A DNA stretch of 64,000 nt from Kalaharituber pfeilii (GCA_015179045.1 WHUZ01000021.1:620001-684000), one strand, 5' to 3'. Shown: positions 9,322 to 22,892, numbered from the stretch's first letter. The notes: generated from the sequence alone by a model not told the origin. Made by a program: numbers and translations.

Positions 9322-12152
9322 TATCAACGTACTGAGTGAAATGTTCACATACTCCTGAACCTCAACATACCCCTGAACGTTCGTCATAAGGCACATATTA
9401 ATGTGGAATATGCCAAACGCCCGACAATACCTATATCAAGAGTTTCCATCACATTTCGTATGGAATCAACCTTCACGGAAATGGACACCACGACAATGAG
9501 GAGTTGCAATTGGCCGTATCTATCACTGCAATCCCTTTATGTGAAATGTTCACATTCTCCTGAACCTCAACATACTCGGCATAAGATACAGAAGAATGAG
9601 CCAAATTTTATAGGTATGGTATATCTCTCTCACTATCAGGAGATGAAGCATAACGAGTTCAATTTGAGAGGTACAGCAGCAGCTTTCCATAGCACAATAG
9701 TAACAAAGTGAGTCAAATTTAACAGGTATAAGAGTACAATTTGACTGGTATGGCAGGTCCATTTTACCTCGCGAGATGCAGCAAAATGAGCTGAATTTGA
9801 TAGGCACTTTGACAGGCACGACAGCTCCTCAATGGTGTGAGGTGCAGCAGAACGAGTCAAATTTGACAGGTATGGTAGGTCCATTTCACCCCGCGAGATG
9901 CAGCAAAATGAACCGAATTTGACAGGCACTTTGACAGGCGCGACAACTCCTCAATTTAACAGGCACGACAGCTCCTCAATTTAACAGGCATGATAGCTCC
10001 TCAATTTAACAGGCACGACAGCTCCTCAATGGTGCGAGATGCAGCAGAACGAGTCAAATGTGATAGGTATGGTAGGTCTATTTCACCTCACGAGATGCAG
10101 CAAAATGAGCCGAATTTGACAGGCACTTTGGCAGGCATGATAGCTCCTTAATGGTGTGAGATGCAGCAGAATGAGCTGAATTTAATAGGTATAACAGTCT
10201 CCCTCAATGGCGCAAGATGAGGATGGATGTGGTCAAGTTGACAGATATGACCTTGACAGGCAAAAGTGAGGCAGAATAAGCTCAATTTAACAGGTATGAC
10301 AGCTTTCTCTCAATGGCGCGAGATGTGGCCGAATGAGCTCAAGTTGACAAGTATTACAGGACTCTTTCCATAGCGTAAGAGCAGCAGAAGAGCTGAATTT
10401 GACAGGTATAGTAGGTCTCTCTCTCTTCCATGGCGAACAGCTGCAAGCGGAGTTAGGTGAAATCAAAAAAAAAAAAAAAAAAAAGAAAAGAGTAGGTCTC
10501 TCTTGATAGCACGAGATGCAGCAAAATGAACTCAATTGGACCGGTGTGTAGGTCTCCCTTGACAATACAAGATACAGTAGAATAAACTAACTTTAACAAG
10601 TATATAGGTATGGCAAGACTCTTCTACGGCACGAGATACAAAAGAATGAGCCAAATTTCATAAGTATGGCACACCTCTCTTACCAGCATGAGATGTAGTA
10701 AAACGAACTCAATTTGATAGGTATAGTAGCACCTTTCCACAGGAGAGTAGCAGAGTGAGCCAAATTTGACAGGTATAATAGGACTCTTTCCGCATTATGA
10801 GATATAGCAGAATGAGCACAATTTGATAGTTATTCGATAGCACAAGATGCAGCAGAACGAGAGTCAAATTTGACAGGTATGGCAGGTCTATTTCAGCCTA
10901 GGAGATGCAGCAGAATAAGCCGAATTTGACAGGGATTGGTAGATCTTTCTTGCCAACTTGAGATACAGCAAGGCGAGCACAATTTGACAGGCATGACAGC
11001 TCCTCAATAATGTGAGATGCAGTAGAATGAGCCGAATTCAATAGGAATGGCAGTCTCTCTCGATGATGTGAGATGAGGCAGAATGAGCTCAATTTAACAG
11101 GGTATGACAGCTTCCTTTCGATGGCATGAGATGAGGCAGAATGAGCTCAAGTTGTCAAGTATCACCGGACTCTTTCCACAATGTGATAACAGCAGAATGA
11201 GCCAAATTTGACAGGTACGGCAGGACCCACCTGGCAGCGTGGAACATGGTAAAATAAGCTCAATTCACAGTTAAGGCTGGCCCCTTTCGATGGTGCAAAG
11301 TGAGGCGGTATGGCTTGATTTGACAGATACAACAAGACCTGCTTTGATGGTACGAGATATGCCAAAATGCGCTCAATTTACAATTTTACAGGTATGGCAG
11401 ATTACTCTCGATGGTGTGAGATGGAGCAAAATAAGAATGTGCTAGACTGGTACAGCATGGCGGGGTGATAAAGTGGCACCTGCCAAAGGTTACAATCATC
11501 GGCTACTACAGTACCTACTGACTCCGGCTCCATTCCCCACCCTTTACTGTTTTTTTAAATCGCAAGCACTCTATAGATAGTGATAGCTATGTCTACTCTT
11601 CATCATCACCCTCAGCCTTCAATTCTTCCACTTTCTTATATCCTCTTGCCATCATTCCAGCTGTATTAGTTATATCTTTTTAATTACCTTACACCTGTTA
11701 ATATTCTCACTTGCATAGCATTTATACGTGGGTCTAGAAGGCGGATAAGGAAGCTGGGTACACCTAAAAGGGCATATGCTGGACATCTGAGCAATATCAT
11801 TGTGGGTAGATATTAACCGGAATTTTGGTAGAGTTTATGGGCTGTAACGAGGGTTTTGCTATCCATAGGTTCTACAATTATTAGCATTATACTCCACAAA
11901 ATATATAAAATTAACCTTCTGAAGCTACATTTGGTACTAGAGCTCCCTGGATGCAGGAGTAGGATTGCGTGATATTATAAATAACAATGATAATATACTG
12001 ATAAGAATAAATGCAGAGAAACGAGATTGTACGGTCATGGAACTGGTAAAGAGTGTACAGTCACTTGATGCTGACTTTATGGGTCCCTTATCCACTACCG
12101 CTACACCTACACTCACCCTCGCGGTCGCGAGGTGGCCACATGCTAGTGATCC
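9322..12152. repeat. Large tandem duplication, unit B
   Basis: This unit follows the same order as unit A, with the LINE A tail at the same site. Differences: it lacks the LINE B tail; it has extra copies of a ~25 bp sub-repeat (AGGCACGACAGCTCCTCAAT) near 9955-10030; and it has 36 bp near 11877-11913 absent from unit A. After 12147 the sequence runs on into CCTGTACTAGTACAAGCACA, where unit A is joined to unit B instead. Confidence 0.92.
10425..10490 (+). mobile_element. LINE A tail-only micro-insert (unit B)
   Basis: This is the orthologue of the 7571 and 62931 inserts. The right target copy AGTAGGTCTCTCTTG is intact at 10491-10505. The left copy near 10410-10424 has a CT expansion. Confidence 0.88.
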
Positions 12153-12207
12153 TGTACTAGTACAAGCACAGGAGGCTAGAGGGAGGATAGATTCATTGGG
12201 GAGGTAA
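11965..12207 (+). CDS. Conserved open frame in unit B, function unknown
   Basis: This 80-codon frame is the fuller version of the one cut off at 9321. It shares IINNN(D/E)NILIRINAEKR and LTLAVARWPHAS and then adds DPVLVQAQEARGRIDSLGR before the stop. Preservation of the frame across the duplicates suggests former coding. No family is recognised, and it is probably a fragment of a larger transposon gene. Confidence 0.35.
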   Translation: MRDIINNNDNILIRINAEKRDCTVMELVKSVQSLDADFMGPLSTTATPTLTLAVARWPHASDPVLVQAQEARGRIDSLGR

Positions 12208-15200
12208 CGTAGCTGCAGCTCTCAAGAAGATAGGCGGTGAGTTAGGGTCAGCAGGAAACAATTCAGGAACGTGTAGCACAATAGCTACTTTCTTCATGAT
12301 CTTGGCGCGGCACAGTAGAAGAAGTGATTGAATACCATGCCGTGCCTGTAATAGTCACCATAACAGCGTTCCGATCGTCTACGCTGAATGAAAACATTTC
12401 CCTCAAAAAATTTTCCCAACCGAATGACCCAAGACACTCATTACGAGCTGGGCAAACCTGATCTCTATGTCTATTTCCAAGTAACCGCACAGTAACATCC
12501 GTGCATGTTAACTCCGTCACGAGACAAGCAGCTCGAGAGAACGCAAAGAAAGACTTTTACCTCGGCTCGATGAATTTCTCAGAGCACTTATGCACCTTCA
12601 TTCAAACTTTATTATCTCTTAACTCTATCTCCCCGACGTGCATAGGCGAATTAAATGTGATTAAGCGCCCGCATAATATACCCCTGGAATCATCATATGC
12701 ACTGTAGATGTGTGTTGCGTGCTACGTAAAGTACTATTCACAACCTTGCAAATACGAGAGCCTCATCAAGCTTTTGTCTTTTCTTCATTTATAAGAGAAA
12801 AAGAAAAATGAAATATCTGCAATACCATTCCCCCTTGTTTCTGCATTTTTACAACTTCCTGGAAATCCTTCGAATTATAACCAGATACGTATTGCATTTA
12901 GGCACGGCAGACAATTACCCGATGTATGCATTGCCCAAGTCGGCAAGCGAGCGTTTTGTGCATACAACAAATCATGTGACGTTTTGCTTACGTTATCGCT
13001 AAAATGATATCTATTCTTAGCTTTTTTTTTCCCTTTAAACTTTTTCAAAATTCCCTGACCGGTACCGGCTCGACCGCTTTCTTCGGCGCCTATTCGCTAG
13101 TCGCCAAGTTTCCAGTAATGTATACCAGAAAGGAAACTTTTGCGGCGAGGTATTGATTACTTGTTAAAGTACTTTAGCTGGGACAGAAGCAATATGCACA
13201 GGTCAACTAGATTGCAGAAACAAGGTAGCGTATCAACTCTCGCTCGCCGCTTTCAATACATAGTCAGAATGAGAAAATAACGTCGAGATGCAAGATTCAG
13301 AAGCCGAGTGCGAAGGAGCGCCGTGCCTTGGGAAAAATAGTTTTTGATTTTCCGCCGTGCCTATGGAGGATTCAAAAGTGCGAAAAGATATATGAAACTT
13401 GAATCGCTGAAGTTCATACAAGGAACTGTTTGCTCTCCACACTATTTGGCGTGTCCTTGTTACAGTATCGAAGCAGTCGTGTAGGCACAAGTCGGACTAG
13501 CAAGTTAGTATTTCCCCCCCGGGAGCGGGCTCCGCAAAGTAGGCGTGAGGTGTTTCTCCACGAACAGGAGTTCGGAATAGCGATACTATAGGGGCGTGCA
13601 GGACCTCTTATACATGAAGATTGTTCCTGTACATTCGATTCAGCCTTGTGGTATCGATATCGCGACGTAAAACGGTGGAAGCGGGCGCTAAAAGTCGCGG
13701 CTTTCTCCAAGTGACACAACGCCAAGTAAGAGAAGTGCGACTTGCAAAGTCGAACCGTTTTCTTCAAGTTGAACAGCGGAAGTAACAAAATTCATTGAGT
13801 TGCGGTCGCTTTCGAGTAATGTCAAGTCTTCTGTACAAAAAGTTTTTTATTCGGCTTCTTCACATACAGTACGTAAGCCACACCCGGCACGATTCACAAC
13901 TCTATGCACAAAGCTTCGCTTCCTATTATGTATTTACTTTCTTAATTATTTTCCATGTTCCGCTACTCCGCGTACTAATACCAGCTATCCTGGGATTCTT
14001 TGTGCTCTGTCACTAGGTATGATATCCCCTAACGTCATTTCCTTGTCCTGCCGTTAGTGTTACCAAATCAAGTTCGTTTTCTGAAACAGGGGGGTTTCTC
14101 CCGAACAAACACGTTTTTTCGAATCCGGATAGACAAAGAAGTGGTGTTTCAGGTGGTGTCTGTAGAGAATAAGAAATCAGAACGTCATGGTTGGAAGGTT
14201 TACTTCTAGTGAATAGTTAGTTTTGAGGAGGTAGGTGCGGGAGATGGGCCCGGGAGTGTTGTTTATATATGTTTGGGGAGTTGCAGAAGGGAGGGCCGGG
14301 ATTTACATTTGAGATGGGGGATAGTGTCTATAACTGTGCGCTGCTGTGGAAGAGTACTGGGATAAGCATTCTGTGGGTTGGGTTCCTTGAATGGTTTGCT
14401 GTTGCAATCACTCTTGCGATCGCTCCGCTACCTCATAATCAATTGGCACCAGTACAAGAAACCGAAAACATAGATTGCGATTCAAGTTCGAAAATACTAG
14501 TATCCTGCCAATCAACACGGGACCGGGTCACCAAACCAGCAAGCACGCAGTGGCTTATGATAGCTCCATTACCCCATGTCTTAACCCCCCCGCGCTCACC
14601 ACCCCTGCACCTGACCCCGTTTTCACTCCTTTCTAGAAGCCCTTGACACTCTTCTCCCGGTCTCACTAACACAAGTCTTACTTTCTAAATTCGTCGCCAC
14701 GGGATCTCTGATAATCTCACGTACCGGGAAGTTGCACCGTGACCACCGGCACGAAATCTCTTTTGGCGCCTGCGCCGCACGTGGAAAACCCAAACATATT
14801 TTAACCCGGGCTGGGCCTCCCGTGTACATACTACTAAGATCTGACTTCACGTTAACCCGCGCCCAAAACAAAAACTGCTAGTACAGACCAGTATGTGACT
14901 CTATATAGCACCGCTCTACCGGGGCTCACACTCTACCTTACCACATGTTTTGCTTTGCGCCGGGGTTTTTGCGTGTCAAAGATTTCGCCAGGCAGCTATA
15001 GCTTAGTATTGGTTTGGACCCCGCCCCCATCCCCCTCCACTATCACGTTTTCCAATTCCCTTCTCACCTCCAGGTATTCCCCTCCCCCACCTTCTTGTTT
15101 CCTCTTTTTCCTTTCATTTATTTCTTTTTTGTTTGTTTTCCCTCTCTTCTCCATCACCACTCGAGCATTATTGATATTGTTTTTTTTTTCCGGAACTTGA

Positions 15201-15649
15201 CTGTTTTGGAAAACCCCATTTTCTAATCCCCAGACCCCAAAACTGACGTCTTCAGTTTATCAGTCGGTACTCCATTTTCCCCTTGGGGAAACGTTCGGCG
15301 GGACCGCGTCGCCAGTCTCCACGTTTTTTTTTTTTTTTTTTTTTGGGAAAACGTCGAGCGTTTGTATCTCATATTCTTCTTTTCTGTCGTGTATATATCA
15401 TAGATTTTTTTTTCTTTTTTTCTTTTTCCCTTAATTTCTTTCTATATCCAGGGACTTTTGCAAAGCCCCACTCCACCCATACCCCCCGGTACATAAAAAG
15501 TATCTCATCTCTGAGAGATATTACACCTACATACGTACATACATTAGAAGAGGACTTCCCCCCCACCTCCCCCCACGTCCCATCTAGAGTCTGCTTGCAG
15601 ACACAACATATCTCAGACAACGAAAAACTAAAACAACAAAACAAAAAAG
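12208..15649. other. Unique DNA and presumed 5' region of the proline-rich gene
   Basis: No frame here shows a recognisable domain; the longest (125 codons at 14269-14646) lacks motifs and looks like chance. Base composition changes near 13.0 kb to more balanced GC without repeats. From 15.0 to 15.65 kb the plus strand has long pyrimidine tracts, typical of fungal promoters and 5' leaders, including C/T runs at 15055-15145 and T runs at 15325 and 15400. I infer the promoter of the 15650 gene lies here but cannot fix a TATA box or start site. Confidence 0.45.
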
Positions 15650-18600
15650 ATGCCTTCGTCAAGTTACATATCGACGTCAAACATGGACAGCTCGAGCACA
15701 CGGTATGTTTTTTCTTTTTCCTTCAAGTTCCCCCTTCACATCTTATACATCCACATCCACACATCGATGCTAACCAACACCATGCTGAAGAAACAGAGCA
15801 CACATGCACACCCGCACACGCTCGACCTCCGCCTCTGCACCAACAACGACCCCAACCTCCACACCCGCATGTCCTCCACACCTCTCCTCGCACTCCTTTC
15901 CCTCCCCCACCTACCCTCTTCCGCCCCAGAAGCCCCTCCCAAGCTTCCCTCCTCCGCCCCCTCCGCTACCAGAGTCTCCAACATGCCCTGGCCTCGTGAT
16001 AAACACTCCCTCCCCCAAAGCCTCCACCTCCGCCTCATCCAAGTCGAAATCAAAGCCCAAAAAGAAAAAGTCAAAGCCGACAAAGTCGATGCTGCTGATG
16101 GCGGGCCTGAAGGAGCCGCCGGCAAGTGTGGGGCCCGAGCGGAAGAAGCTGGGCGGCGGGACGGGCGCAGGGAAGGACGGGGAGCGGTTTAGTACTGTAT
16201 ATGGCCGGAGCGTGCTGGTGGGCAGCGGCGGGAGCGGCAGCGGAGCGAAGGGCGTGCCGCCGGTTCCAAAGATCCCCACCGAGGTTCTCAAGGGCGGCAA
16301 TGCGGCGCAAGCTCAAGCCGGCGCGAACTCGGCATCGACGGGAACGACCACAACAACAGCATTTCTGCCAGCCTCGAGCCGGGCCAGCCGCCAGGCGCGG
16401 GATAGCTGCTTCTCGCTGCACAGCACCGTCAACGGGCCCGTGCCGACCTACTTCTTCGCCGACGAGCCCCCGCTGCCTCCCCTCCCGCTTGCGCGCGCGC
16501 CCACGGTCCGCCGCACGCCGACCAACCCCGCCAAAATCCGCCCGCGGATGCCGTCCACCGTCTCCCGCGCAAGTTCCCGCAGCAGCACGCGCTCCGGCGC
16601 ATCACGGCGCACGCCCACCAGGAACCCCAGCGTCGCGAGCTCCCGCAGCCGGAGGTCGATGGCGAGCTCGCTGGGCGGCAATGCAAGCATGAACAGCAGC
16701 CCGTACATCGGCTCGGGGATGACGCCACCGACGGCGGGGCACGCATTTGACAACAGCTTCGGATATTACGGGTCTGTACCGGGTGAGGAGGAGGCGCCGC
16801 CGCCGGTGCCGGCGATCCCGAAGGAGGTACTGCTGAAGGAGGGTGTGGGCGCGGGCGCAGTTGCGGCGGAGCAAAAGAAGAAGAGGAAAGACAAGCCGGC
16901 GGCTATTACGCTGCCGCAGGAGATCCTGGCGCAGCGCGCCCGCGGGGCCGCTCAAGCTCCCGCGCCGAATGAAAATTCAAAGCCGGGGCAGGAGAGCTCA
17001 ACGGAATGGGAATCCGAGCCCGATGATGGGCAGAGTGGTGCCAGTGCGAGCATGACGAACCAGCGCAACACGACTGCCGTTCCGCCGGTGCCAAAGATCC
17101 CGCATAGCGTGCTGCCAGCAGGGCTGACGGGGCGGGAAGCACCGGTGGCTACGGAGCAGGTGCAGCCGCCGCTGACGGCGCCTGCGGCCTCAACGACTAC
17201 GGCAGCGACACAAAGGAGGCCGGCGTTACCAAGAAAACCAGTTCCGGGAGCATCGCCTTCGAGAATCTCTGCAGCATCGACAACGCCAGCGACACCGGCG
17301 AAGCCGCAAGTCTACTCCATTTACCCTACCTCTCCCCGGCGGGGGTCTAGGGGTCAAATTATCTTCCCGCCCCTAGGCGGACCGATTGCAAGCTCCTCCG
17401 GCGCTTCCAGTCCCACCTCCAGTTCCCACGCAGCCGGCTCCGGAATTAGGAGCATGAACAACGCGCTACGAAGGCAAAAGACTTTGTCGAGGAAGTCGAA
17501 CATCGCAAGCGCAAGGGCGTCGCCGAAGATGATTAGCAGCGTGACGGAGTTTGCAGGGATTTCCAAGTTGGAGCTTGAATTTGTGCCGCTGGGGCTGGCG
17601 CTGGAGGGCCTTACACCCTTGCGGATGTCGCCGTTGGTCGGCGGAGCAAGTCTGGTGATTCCGGAGGATGTTGTGCTCGTTGCAGAAGCGGAAAAGGAGG
17701 CGGAGCAGGAACAGAAGGTGATGACACCGGTAATGTCGAGACCGCGGCCGAAGCGGAGGCCGAAGACAAGGGGAAAGAGTCTGAATAGGGTACCACACGT
17801 TATGGGGGTCGGCATTGTAGGGTTCGAGAGGTCGTTCTATTTGAGTGAGGACGAGGACGAGGACGAGCAGGAAGGGGAAGAGGGAACAGAGAAAGATGTG
17901 GGAAGGGTAAAGAGCATGAGAATACCAGGGAGGAGGTATGTCGACAGTGAAGAGTATACCCTTGTGACTTCATCCGATTTCAAGCCTACTACAAGCCCAG
18001 TAGTGGTGGAGGATGCAAACAAACAAAGCCCTGCTGAGGTTGCCACTGCCACCCTCGTCACTCCCAAGAGCATCACCACAGCTTCCGCTCATGGGAAGTT
18101 TGAGCCACAGGAGGACATCGACCCCACCCGCACCTCGCTCCGCGAATCCTTCTACGAGGAGCTCCGCCAAACGTACTCGAATGTCGCCGGCACCGTCCTC
18201 GACTCCTCGGACGAGGAGGGGGGGTTTGTGGGTGGAGTGATGCACATGGGGACCCCGCCGCTGGACTCGGACCTCGATACCGACTCCTCGAGTTCGACGT
18301 CAGGGTCTCCGCCGTTGCCGCCGCCAGTGTCGCCGCTGAAGCCGTTGAGGATTACAAAGGCGAGCGGGCAGCAGCCGGCGAAGCCAGCGGAGGTGTCGGT
18401 GGAGCACAGCGACCAAGTCACGGTTGTGGAGCTGGATTCGAGGCCGGTGGCCGTGGCGCACGAGCAGGCGCAGCGGAAGCAGAGCAAGCTGCAGCGGCAG
18501 CAGACGATACGGCGGTCCGGAGGCGCGGGGACGGCGCGCGCAAAGCCCCAGGCAGTGGCGGTGCACAAGACGTCCCCGGGTGTGTCCGCCGGGAGCCCGC

Positions 18601-19916
18601 CGGCGCCGGCGCCAACGGCTGCGCGTTCCACCTCCCGCGCGACGAGCAAGACAACCACGGAGCAGCTGGACGGCGCGGAGTTCTTCTACAGCCCAGACCC
18701 GAACGAGGCGTACGCGGCGCTGAGCGCGCGCACCGGCGACCCGTTCTACTCGCCGACATCGCGGAGGCCCTTGGACCTCCCCCCGCGGCCGGTGCAGCCC
18801 GCGGTGTCGATCCCGCCGCCGCCGCCGCCGCCGCGCGCAGAAGTGCCGCTTCCGCCGCTGCCCAGCCAGCATCACGCCACCGTCACTCACCACCACCAGC
18901 CGAACATGGTGCCCGGCACCTCCAAGCGCCGCGTCGAGCTTCCCCGCTTCACGCGGACAGTCCGCCAAGCGAGCTCAAACGCAAGCCGCCCGCCGATCCC
19001 CGTCCGAGAGACCCCGTTCTTCCTCGACGTAAAGACGCCCGGAAGCAGCGTCGTCTACACCTCCTCTCCGCCACTAGAGCAGCGTGGGAAGACGCCTCCT
19101 CCCCCACTCCCGCAGTCCCGTCCTCCTGTCCCTCCTATCCCGTCGGCATACCAAACGCACCCGCACTCCGCTGGAGCATCCCCACTGCCCAACCGCCCCA
19201 CCACCCCCAGTGGGCGTCCCCGCGCAACAACACACTCTGGCAGCCCTGCGCCGCAGCACCACCCACCTCCCCCCATGCCACCTCTTCCACGCCCTCGCAC
19301 CCCCGGCTCCTCCAATACAACCAGTCCCCCACCTTCCTCGCAGCACCGCCCACTGCCCCCACCCCCACCACGACCAACTTATCCCGGCCCACTCCTGCTA
19401 AACCGTAACTCCGAGCCCATCACCTCTGCATCCTCTACCGAGCACGTCCTAAGTCACTATACCCCAGGGACCCTCATCACTGTGCAGACCGGCGACTCGC
19501 CACCTATGCACATCATCTCTGCGCCGAACCCATACGCCTACACGACCTCTACGCCCTACGGCGGCTCCAAGCACTGGCGGAACAAGTCGAATGCCACTAG
19601 TAACAATACTACCAGCAATAACAATGGTAGTTCCGGGTCAGGTGCGATAGAAGGAAGCGGGAATGGGGGTTCCTCGAGACACACGATGAAGGAGAGGTTC
19701 GAAAAGGCGGCGTCGCTGCTCACGAAGAAGAGTAACGGAAATTTGAATGGGTCGCGCGCTGCGCTGGAGGGAGCGGAGCGGAGCGGGAATTATGTTGCAC
19801 CGCCGGTGCCACCAGTGCCGGATGCCGTGGAGGGTGCGCAAATGAGACGCCACGCGAGCAAGCCAAGTTTGAGCAGCTCGTGGAAGAAGTGGCAGAATGG
19901 GGTTTTTGGGCATTGA
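15650..19916 (+). CDS. Large proline/serine-rich low-complexity protein, two exons
   Basis: The predicted CDS joins 15650-15702 and 15797-19916, giving 1390 residues. The ATG at 15650 begins MPSSSYISTSN; the 94 bp intron (GTATGT to AACAG) restores the frame exactly. The protein is mostly disordered: a lysine run near residues 100-115, serine/arginine-rich parts near 270-320, an acidic stretch (SEDEDEDEQEGEEG) near 700, and polyproline blocks in the last third. A PPVPxIPxxVL-type module recurs near residues 170, 350 and 445, with a weaker version (APPVPPVPDAV) near 1351. Such PxxP modules are typical SH3 or profilin ligands, so a scaffold role at the cell cortex or actin is possible, but this is inference. 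The C-terminus has a short helical segment (MKERFEKAASLLTKKS). There are no transmembrane segments and no catalytic domain. GC content is far higher than in the neighbours. It looks intact; I do not recognise the family. Confidence 0.85.
15703..15796 (+). other. Intron of the proline-rich gene
   Basis: A GTATGT donor follows ACACG and an AAACAG acceptor precedes AGCACAC. Splicing makes a CG+A arginine codon and joins the first ATG to the long frame. The alternative start at 15804 would avoid splicing but would lose the upstream ATG context. Confidence 0.75.
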
Positions 19917-21677
19917 GTAATGTATAGAACGATGATGATTTATGTTTCTGTTTCTTTTAGTTTTCACTTGATTTGGTGCTTTGGCTTTGCCTTTTCTTAT
20001 AGAGGGTTTTTGTTTTCTTTTTCCTTTTCATTCTATTCGTCTATCGTGTTATCCATTTCTTTATTTTTTTTTTTAATTTCATGTTTTCTAAAAATCGTTA
20101 TTGTCTTCTTCTTTTTTTATGTTTCGGTTTCCTCCTGTAGACTTTTGCTTTTCACTGGCGCCGCGCGGCTATAGACATACAGTTATATACCCATTCACTA
20201 CTTTTTTTGACTGACATGCTAACGGGGAAAAAAAAAAGCACAACTCACGATCGCTACGAAAAGAAAACTTTTCCTTTGTTTTGGGTTGTTGGTTTTATTT
20301 TTTGTTTTGGTTATATGGACACCTTCGTTTGACGGAAATTTTTTTCTTTTTCTTTATTTTTTCTTATCTAATTTGGTTTGCTTGGATTTGGTACTAGTTT
20401 GGAAGTGCATATTTTTTTTTTAGAAAAAAAGGGGAACTTGATAGATGCATATAGAAGGTAGGGAGGGCGGGATGGGTAAAAATTCTTGGAGGAAGGAATA
20501 GGGCGCTCGTTTTTTTCTCATTTCCTTTGTTTTCGTACGCTCTGTTTTTTTTGTTTTTTTTTTGCTTTTCTAGTGTGTTTTAAATATTCGGCTTGGCAAC
20601 CGCCGGTCTCTTTGGGCTGGGTACGGGAACAGGTATGGTCTAGGCTTACGATATCTTGTTCAATAACGATCCGAAATTCAGTATTGATTTTTTTTTTTGG
20701 CATTTGTGTCAAGTGGTGCGGGTTGAGTGTCGGCTAGTATGTAGACTAAGTGAAAGTTCGTTTGCCCAGGGCAAACATGTTGGTACATATCTCTCTGATG
20801 GTCTTGGCGCCAAGCGAGACACTACATAAGGTATTCTGTTTTGACGCGACGGGCTGGTCCTTCTTTGTCTTCTCTTCGCCCTCCGCCCATGATTTCAGAA
20901 AATTCATGTCCCGCAGTCCCTTAATCTCCCACGCGGTTGACGAGAAAAATACGCAATCCATGATGACAACACACGCAGCAAACTCTGCTAGCGCTATAGC
21001 GCCGTTTCCTGTCTGATGCGACAGAATATGGCGAAGATTATGACTCTCAATCAGCTTAAGAAACTGGTTCGGGGTGCACACGGCCATCTCCAGAGTGAGG
21101 CGCGTGCCATCTCCATCGTTACCCAACGGTAGTCAGCCGCGGCCACTGAGCCTGAGAACGTCATGATCAACCCGCCTCCTACCCTACGGGGCCAAACATA
21201 CGGGCAAACAAAAGCATCTTAGGCAACAGAGAGAACCTTCCACCCCAGAGTCATCGTCACCACAGCAGTCCGCTCAATGACTGAACGCAAGAGAGTAATG
21301 GAATGTGGACAACGGAGCGGCATTCTGCGACTGGGCTCAATCTGGCGCGAAGGCTACCCTTGGACGTCCCAAGATTGATACCAGTGTCGGTATATAAGCA
21401 TTCCAAATAACCACCGACCCATACGCCCGTAACTACTCTCAACTCTACTGTTGGTCTCTCCGCGAGGGCGTCTATATGCCTCTGTTGGCCAGACTGTGTA
21501 GGAACCTCATTCAACGCCAAAGAAGCACTTTCCTAGGCAGCATGCACTGGAGACCCATGGATATTAAATTGGCAGCTAATGCTGGAGAGACTGGTCCAAT
21601 AACCCAAGAGCCATGAAAAACTTGGCTGCAGTATATTCAACACAATATCAGAAGCGCAGATTAACATGCAGGACGCG
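19917..21677. other. 3' flank of the proline-rich gene; no supported gene
   Basis: The 3' region to about 20.7 kb is T-rich on the plus strand with many T runs. A minus-strand frame at 20746-21126 (126 codons, opening with TTG rather than ATG) is the only longer one; it contains TGNGAIALAEFAACVVIMDC but I cannot assign it. It may be a gene relic. The rest shows nothing I can support. Confidence 0.4.
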
Positions 21678-22892
21678 TCTTAGGTGTAGTCTCATGCCAA
21701 GCCCCTAGGGCACTCTCCGAGGTTGGCACTCTCCGAGCGCAGCGAGGGTCTTGACTATCTTTCGTTTTTTTGGGCTGTAACTTTTGTCTACCGAGCACAC
21801 CATAGTAATTTTTCGTAGACGCAACTAATCGCTTGGCACACCGCATCGACACGGCCTATAGATTCTAAGATATATTTATAGAAAGCTAGGTACTCAGCTC
21901 ATCTCAGGGTCCACACCACAACAGAACATCATCACAATAAAATTCGGACCCACTGCCTCACCTCAATCATTCTCATAACCTATACATCTAAACTCAGACC
22001 CTGTACGTCGTCTTAGTAATATACAAATTTGTATCCACTATAGATTTTACTCCGGATCCAAGCACCCGTGCCAAAGTCCAGCTCAAAGGTGGAGGCATAT
22101 GCATGTAGAATATAGATTGTAGCTGATTTGGAAAGCAAGTGTAGAGGGGAATGGTCAGAAGTGCTGGGGCAAATTCTTTCTGGTAGAAGCAACAGGCAAA
22201 AGCTAAGCCTGGCTCTATCGAAGCTGGGTACGTCAGTGGCTGAGGAGTCAAAATGGGTCAGAAAGTTTGCTGGGTAAGGGAGGCGTAGCTGGGTGCTCTG
22301 GAAGCTAGTTACAAGACTACTCTAGAAGCTAAGGACAAGAATAAAGATGAATCTTCAGACAATAGTGACGATGCATCTACCATAGGTAATAATGAGCAAG
22401 TGGGAGATACTAGTGCAAGAGAGGATAGATTGAACGATTCAAATGCCACCAGGAGTTATTAGCCTAGCCTTGTGGGAAGACTAATGCCTAGAGGTTTAGT
22501 CTAGTCTAATATGTGCTCGTTACTAGCATTTAGTGATACAGATGACTATGAACGAAAGAGCATAGTGTGATTGTGGCTGTCAACGGAGGTAGACAGTATA
22601 GATGGTGGGTGGTTCTATAGAGATTAGAAGTACCTTATGATAAACCTAATAGAGGCTTCAAGCAGAGGTCATTGCAGTCATATATTAGTTATTGATGTAC
22701 CTTTTGGTGACAGAAGAGGAATTGCAAAGGAATGTACAACAGTTATGCAATACCAAAAGAAGAAGAAACCTACCTTAGGTATCGAAAGATTTACTAGCAT
22801 TAAAAAAACCAATGACGGCTTATCAGAAAAAATAAGATGAAAAGTATTATTATGAGTATTATATTGATAGAAGATTAGGTATCAACAAGTGC

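Noticed and set aside
6847..12000. Many 80-127 codon minus-strand frames (for example 7848-8231, 6847-7161) in the 57 bp repeat blocks
   Set aside because: They are open because the repeat period is often a multiple of three. The peptide is a degenerate 19-residue repeat (PVKFGSFCCISR, DLPYLSN) and frames are not kept between units A, B and C.
16071..19392. Numerous 100-220 codon frames on both strands within the proline-rich gene
   Set aside because: High GC makes stop codons rare; all are Arg/Ala-rich shadows of the 1390-residue reading frame.
20746..21126. 126-codon minus-strand frame as a host gene
   Set aside because: It opens with TTG, has no recognised domain and no visible splice partners; left as an unexplained relic in the flank description.
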